In this document: positions 6,118 through 10,218 of the stretch, one piece after another | Layout of the letters: each line of letters begins with the position of its first letter | Numbering within the stretch: position 1 is the stretch's first letter | NCBI GenBank assembly: GCA_020430005.1 | Contig: JAGQKQ010000053.1 | Coordinates: forward strand, 1-10,218 | Direction of reading: 5' to 3' | Source of the DNA: Candidatus Omnitrophota bacterium | GTDB taxonomy: Bacteria > Omnitrophota > Gorgyraeia > Zapsychrales > Zapsychraceae | DNA: 10,218 nt | Position numbers and translations under genes: made by a program | Notes under the pieces: generated by a model | What the model was told of the DNA's origin: nothing | The model's database searches: none | What the model saw: the letters and a program-made list of their open reading frames with translations, nothing else

Positions 6118-6239
6118 GTCTCCCCCCAAATAAAAAAAATCAAATTTTATGAAACTTTTTTCTATTCTATAGGTCTAAGATTAAGTAATATAAGACTGCG
6201 GAGGCCTTCCGCATTGTGCTAATATCACCGGAAGAAAGT
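6118..6239 (+). promoter_or_regulatory. AT-rich leader region of the RND operon
   Basis: This gap must hold the promoter of the RND operon, since a terminator closes the preceding one. It is strongly AT-rich from 6127 to 6195. The best -10 candidate is TAATAT at 6186-6191, but no good -35 box is seen 16-18 nt before it, so the call is weak. Downstream lies an imperfect palindrome (6197-6213), listed separately. No regulator gene is adjacent. Confidence 0.35.
6197..6213 (+). other. GC-rich inverted repeat before the RND gene
   Basis: TGCGGA (6197-6202) pairs with TCCGCA (6208-6213), with an inner G-T pair and a three-base loop. It lies just after the best -10 candidate and 26 nt before the ATG at 6240. 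The position suits either an operator or a stem in the 5' leader of the mRNA. It has no T-run, so it is not a terminator. Confidence 0.4.
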
Positions 6240-9200
6240 ATGTTAAAAAAACTTATCGCTTATTTTGTTGACCGTCATCTTTTAACCAACCTTATTTTTT
6301 TTACCGTTCTTTTAGGCGGGGTGGTCAGCTGGCAGAATATTCAAAAAGAAGAGCTGCCGGATGTTACCTTTGATACCGTTCGTATTTCCTCCAATTATCC
6401 CGGGGCCACCGCCGAAGAGGTCGAACATTTTGTCACCAAAGAAATAGAAGATGCTGTTGAAGGGCTTGACGGTGTTTATCGTGTTACCAGTACTTCCAGC
6501 CAAGGCAGTGCGCGCGTTAATGTGGAACTGGAACAGGGTTATCCTAAAAGGGACGAGGCGATTATGGAAATTCGTAACGCCGTTTCCGGGGTAAGCCTGC
6601 CGGAAGATATCCGGGATGATCCGAATGTCCGCGTTTTTGAAACCTCCAAAAAGGCTATTATTGACGTCGCCCTCATCTATACAGGCGCGCACCTTTTGAC
6701 TACGGAGGAACGTCAACTTTTACAGCAGTATGCTATCTCCCTGGAAAATCAATTGGTTAATCTGAAAGAGGTCCATAGCGTTAACCGCTCCGGATATTTT
6801 CAGGAAGAAATCCAGATCAAGGTTGATCCTGAAAAGCTGATTCGCTACAACATTCCGCTCAGCCAGGTTCGCCGGGAGGTCACTAACAACCACGCCCGTC
6901 AGCCGGTCGGTCATATTGAGGTTAAGAATGAACCAAAAGTGACTATTAGCGCCCAGCTGGACACACCGGAAAAATTAAACGAACTTTACATTCAGGCTGG
7001 ATTTGAGGGCCAGGCCATACCACTTAAGGAGATTGCTGAGGTTGTCCGCGATTTCGATAAAGGTAAGGAAATTACCAAGGTCAACGGGCATGAGGCGGTT
7101 ATGTTTAACGTTGTTAAAAACAGTTCCGTTGGAATTTTGGAATCTTTGGATGCTGTTACGGAGTTTGTCGAAAAATTCCGCGAAAACTTTTTGGCCGATG
7201 TTCCTATCGACATTGTTTTACTGGATGACGAATCCATCGATGTTCGTAATCGGTTGTCGATTATCTCTTTAAACGGGGCATTGGGCTTTGTTTTAATTTT
7301 GGTTATGTTATTTTTATTTCTTAATAAGCGATCCGGTGTATGGGTAGCTATGGGAATTCCTTTCACTATCTGTCTTACCTTAATTGGTGGTCTGATGATG
7401 GGCTACACGATTAATAATACAACACTCGCCGGAGTTATTATTGTTATGGGAATTGTCGTGGACGATGCCATCGTGGTTGCAGAGAATATTGGACGTTTAC
7501 GTTCTAGAGGTATAAATTCCAGAGACGCTGCTGTTGATGGAACGACTCAGGTCTTTTTACCGATTATGGCAAGTATTGTAACGACCTGCATCGCGTTTAT
7601 TCCGCTGTTTTACATGGAAGGCCGCCATGCCGCCATGAATAAGTTTATTCCGCCGATTATTTTCTTTATGTTGGGTGCCAGCCTTTTCGAGTCGCTCTTT
7701 ATCTTGCCGGGGCACATGAACTTTGAAGTGCCTAGATTTAGGAAGCCCAAGAGTGATGAAAAATTTCCAGAGAAGACATTAAAACGACATTGGTTTGAGA
7801 AAATTGAGGACTATTACGGACAGATTTTACAGGACATTCTTCCGAAAAAGGGAATCGTCTTTATCATTTTTGTCGTGTTGCTTTTATTTTCGGGATGGAT
7901 TGTCAAAACCAAAATGAATTTCGTAATGTTTCCAAATGAAGAGACCAGGGATATTGTGCTGTCAGGGTTTGCCCCTAAAAAAGCCGACCGGATTGACACG
8001 GCCGATTTGACCCAAAAAATAGAAGATATTTTAAAACCTTATATCGGAAAAGAGATCGTTGGGTATCGTACAGAAATCGCCCGCAGCCGACGAGGTGGAG
8101 AGGTTCAAGAGAATCAGTTTCGTATGACAATAGAGATTGTGCCTAAGGAAAAACGTAGGCAGTCAGCTGACCAGCTTATTGCAATGTGGAAGCCGAAAAT
8201 TGAATCGGTTGAAGGATTGGAAAAACTTGTTTTTCAAAAAAGCCGATGGGGTCAAGGCAGTGGTAGTCCTATTGAGGTTTTGGTCCAGGAAAACAATGAT
8301 GAGTTGCGAGAGACCGCTGCACAAGCACTAGCCGAATATATGAAGACCAAGTCGTATCTTAGTAATGTGGAAATTGAAGAACCGATTAAAATTGTTGAAC
8401 ATAAAATTGATTTTCAACGGGAAAAGGTTAAAAGGTTGAGCATTAGCCCGACCGATATCACGGCGACTTTTCGTGCGGCCCTTGAGGGATCCGTTCTTTA
8501 TGAATTTCCAGAGGGAGATGAGGAGGTCGATGTCCGTTTGACGGTTAAGGATGAGGCAAAGAAGGACCTAAAAAATATTTTGAGTATTCCTGTTGAAAAC
8601 CAGCGCAATTATCTTGTGCCGTTAGGTGATCTTGTTAACGTAGTGGATACCGAAACGCCGAATTCGATTTCCCGCCGGGAAGGAAAAAGAATAACAACGG
8701 TTTTCGCGGATATGGACCCCAAGTTTAAGGGAAAAATTACGCCTCTGAAAATTGCGGAGGACATGGAACAGAACATCTTTCCTAAAGTTTTAAAGTCCCA
8801 GCCATCCACAGTTCTTTCTTTTACAGGGGAAGTTTTCGATTCTCGCGAGGCCCAAAAAGGACTTGTGAACGCTAGTATTATGGTTGGATTTTTAATTTTC
8901 GCCATTCTGGCTGTTTTGTATAACTCGTTAACGAAGCCGTTAATTATTATGTTATCGATTCCATTCGGGATGGTGGGTGTCATTCTGGCCTTTTGGCTTC
9001 ATGGAAAAGTGTTATTTGGTTTCTTTGCGGCCATCGGCGCGTTAGGTCTGGCCGGGGTAGTTATCAATGACTCGATAATTATGCTTTCAAAGCTGGACGG
9101 AGAATTTTCCGCCGATGATGAAGATTTTGATAAACAAATTGCCGATATTGCCAAAACACGCCTGCGTGCCGTTATTCTAACAACGTTGACGACGGTGGCC

Positions 9201-9374
9201 GGGGTTTTGCCAACGGCCTATGGTGTTGCCGGCTATGATGCCATGCTCGCCGAGATGATGCTGGCTTTGGCATGGGGGTTGGTGTTTGGAACTTTAATTA
9301 CGTTAGTTCTTATTCCTTGTCTCTACAGTTTTTTAGAAAATACAAAAAGATTTATCAAAAGGGTATTTGCGTGA
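6240..9374 (+). CDS. RND-family efflux pump, inner-membrane subunit
   Basis: A 1044-aa AcrB/HAE1-like transporter, full length, that uses the proton gradient to export compounds through a periplasmic duct. The ATG at 6240 is preferred over the in-frame GTG at 6216 because GGAAGAAAG precedes it and MLKKLIAYFV is a typical RND start. Helix 1 is near 13-30; helices 2-6 lie between about 342 and 490, helix 7 near 538-555, and helices 8-12 between about 877 and 1028. Two large periplasmic loops fill 31-340 and 556-875. Helix 4 has the acidic pair D408-D409 in GIVVDDAIVVAEN. Helix 10 has N943-D944 (GVVINDSI) where AcrB has its relay lysine K940. Helix 11 keeps R974, R976 and T981. The downstream channel gene overlaps its stop. 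No adaptor gene precedes it. The substrate is unknown. Confidence 0.95.
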   Translation: MLKKLIAYFVDRHLLTNLIFFTVLLGGVVSWQNIQKEELPDVTFDTVRISSNYPGATAEEVEHFVTKEIEDAVEGLDGVYRVTSTSSQGSARVNVELEQGYPKRDEAIMEIRNAVSGVSLPEDIRDDPNVRVFETSKKAIIDVALIYTGAHLLTTEERQLLQQYAISLENQLVNLKEVHSVNRSGYFQEEIQIKVDPEKLIRYNIPLSQVRREVTNNHARQPVGHIEVKNEPKVTISAQLDTPEKLNELYIQAGFEGQAIPLKEIAEVVRDFDKGKEITKVNGHEAVMFNVVKNSSVGILESLDAVTEFVEKFRENFLADVPIDIVLLDDESIDVRNRLSIISLNGALGFVLILVMLFLFLNKRSGVWVAMGIPFTICLTLIGGLMMGYTINNTTLAGVIIVMGIVVDDAIVVAENIGRLRSRGINSRDAAVDGTTQVFLPIMASIVTTCIAFIPLFYMEGRHAAMNKFIPPIIFFMLGASLFESLFILPGHMNFEVPRFRKPKSDEKFPEKTLKRHWFEKIEDYYGQILQDILPKKGIVFIIFVVLLLFSGWIVKTKMNFVMFPNEETRDIVLSGFAPKKADRIDTADLTQKIEDILKPYIGKEIVGYRTEIARSRRGGEVQENQFRMTIEIVPKEKRRQSADQLIAMWKPKIESVEGLEKLVFQKSRWGQGSGSPIEVLVQENNDELRETAAQALAEYMKTKSYLSNVEIEEPIKIVEHKIDFQREKVKRLSISPTDITATFRAALEGSVLYEFPEGDEEVDVRLTVKDEAKKDLKNILSIPVENQRNYLVPLGDLVNVVDTETPNSISRREGKRITTVFADMDPKFKGKITPLKIAEDMEQNIFPKVLKSQPSTVLSFTGEVFDSREAQKGLVNASIMVGFLIFAILAVLYNSLTKPLIIMLSIPFGMVGVILAFWLHGKVLFGFFAAIGALGLAGVVINDSIIMLSKLDGEFSADDEDFDKQIADIAKTRLRAVILTTLTTVAGVLPTAYGVAGYDAMLAEMMLALAWGLVFGTLITLVLIPCLYSFLENTKRFIKRVFA

Positions 9375-10218
9375 AATCTTTTATAAAAATTTTGTTAATC
9401 GGCGTGATCGTTCTGACCCCGTTGAGCGGTTTTACCGAAAATAACCCGCAGGAACTTTCCTTCGAAGAGTTTGTCGAGCTAGCCACAGCCAAAGACACCG
9501 AGTTCGAGCAGATTCTTGTTGACGAATTAACACTGAAATATCAAAAAGGGTTAAAGCTGCCGGCTAAGGATTTGGTTTTGTCCGTGAAACAGCAGCACGA
9601 GTTTTTCTTCAGTCAAAATCGTAGCTCGCCGGACACAACCGTTGGATTAAGCAAACTGTTTCCTTATACAGGCACAGAGCTGGGCGTGGATTATCAGGTG
9701 GGGGCTTCGGCCTCGTCGGCCTCGGAGTCGTCGGAGTTATCTTTTTCTTTTGCCCAGCCGATTGCCGAAAACGCCTTTGGGCGTTCAACACGTCTTTTGG
9801 ATAAAATTGTCGGCCTAGAGGTGGACGTCTCCGGTCATCAGATCGTCGAAGCTTACGAGGACTATCTGGCTGGTGTTATCACAATTTATTATACATGGTA
9901 CGAGGATTATCAAAACTTGTTGATAGGACAGTCATCGTACAAAGAAAATTTAAAATTGCTGGATAATATGAATGAACGGCAAAAGCAGAAAATTGCGTTG
10001 CCAGTTGATGTTAATAAAGTAAAAATTCAGGTCCTTTCCCGAAAGGAGCGGCTTACAGAACTGGAGGAAAAGTATCAGAATAGTTCCAATATCGTCAACC
10101 GTATCATTCGTAATCAGAGCGGCGGGGTTTATGTTCCCGTTGAACCGATGGTTATGAAGAATATCGGACGGGATTTTAATAGCTTGTTTCATAAGTTTAC
10201 CGAGTATAGCCGTACGTT
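9371..10218 (+). CDS. TolC-like outer-membrane efflux protein, 3' truncated by window
   Basis: An open frame of 282 codons with no stop before the window edge. The start is GTG 9371, overlapping the RND stop as GTGA, with AAAAGGG (9357-9363) as ribosome site. Residues 1-22 form a signal peptide (basic MKSFIK, then a hydrophobic core ending near PLSGFTE). The mature protein begins with ELSFEEFVELATAKD, the opening helix typical of the outer-membrane efflux family. Residues about 88-131 include LSKLFPYTGTELGVDYQVG and FSFAQPIAENAFGRS, typical of strands at the outer-membrane end. Long charged helices follow; LPVDVNKVKIQVLSRKERLTELEEKY (about 212-237) is the familiar TolC-type stretch. It would form the trimeric exit duct for the RND pump. 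Residues 112-122 are an odd Ala/Ser/Glu run encoded by TCG-rich repeats. Confidence 0.88.
   Translation, partial: MKSFIKILLIGVIVLTPLSGFTENNPQELSFEEFVELATAKDTEFEQILVDELTLKYQKGLKLPAKDLVLSVKQQHEFFFSQNRSSPDTTVGLSKLFPYTGTELGVDYQVGASASSASESSELSFSFAQPIAENAFGRSTRLLDKIVGLEVDVSGHQIVEAYEDYLAGVITIYYTWYEDYQNLLIGQSSYKENLKLLDNMNERQKQKIALPVDVNKVKIQVLSRKERLTELEEKYQNSSNIVNRIIRNQSGGVYVPVEPMVMKNIGRDFNSLFHKFTEYSRT
9707..9736 (+). repeat. Short TCG-rich tandem repeat within the TolC-like gene
   Basis: The 9-mer TCGGCCTCG occurs twice in direct tandem (9707-9715 and 9716-9724) and is followed by the related GAGTCG-TCGGAG (9725-9736). The frame is kept, and the stretch encodes a run of Ser with Ala and Glu. All six serines here use TCG, while elsewhere the gene also uses TCC, TCT, AGC and AGT. 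This suggests growth by replication slippage. Confidence 0.7.

Noticed and set aside
6216..6239. GTG 6216 as start of the RND gene
   Set aside because: The in-frame ATG at 6240 has the better ribosome site and matches the usual RND N-terminus; the GTG would overlap the end of the leader hairpin region.
1..10218. CRISPR array, insertion sequence or transposase
   Set aside because: No regularly spaced repeats and no transposase-like reading frame were found on either strand.

Overview
The window comes from a diderm (Gram-negative) bacterial chromosome. The evidence is an RND efflux pump followed by a TolC-type outer-membrane channel with a signal peptide, next to a single-copy housekeeping block (gyrB-gyrA and tRNA-Glu). 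All genes are on the + strand, with short gaps, 4-nt stop/start overlaps and frequent GTG or TTG starts. The style resembles candidate-phylum diderms such as Omnitrophota, but that placement is a guess and could not be tested here.

Region 1 (1-2742) is the end of gyrB followed 14 nt later by complete gyrA. These are the two subunits of DNA gyrase. Region 2 (2743-3127) holds a tRNA-Glu(UUC) gene with its own near-consensus promoter and a palindromic hairpin behind it. About 170 bp further on lies an exact 17-bp copy of the tRNA 3' end, the kind of scar left by integration at a tRNA gene. Region 3 (3128-6026) is a compact putative ABC-exporter cluster: a 72-aa two-helix membrane protein that may be translated from a leaderless mRNA, a 65-aa single-helix protein, an ABC-2 type ATPase overlapping it by ATGA, and a 503-aa polytopic permease overlapping the ATPase by TTGA. 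It ends at a good intrinsic terminator. Region 4 (about 6120-10218) is a second transport unit: an RND inner-membrane pump overlapped by a TolC-like channel gene that runs off the window.

Most of the window is ordinary. No new defence or signalling system was found. The least explained parts are the two unrecognised small membrane proteins before the ABC genes, the duplicated tRNA-Glu 3' end, the apparent absence of a periplasmic adaptor gene before the RND pump, the altered proton-relay residue in that pump, and a TCG-rich tandem repeat inside the channel gene.
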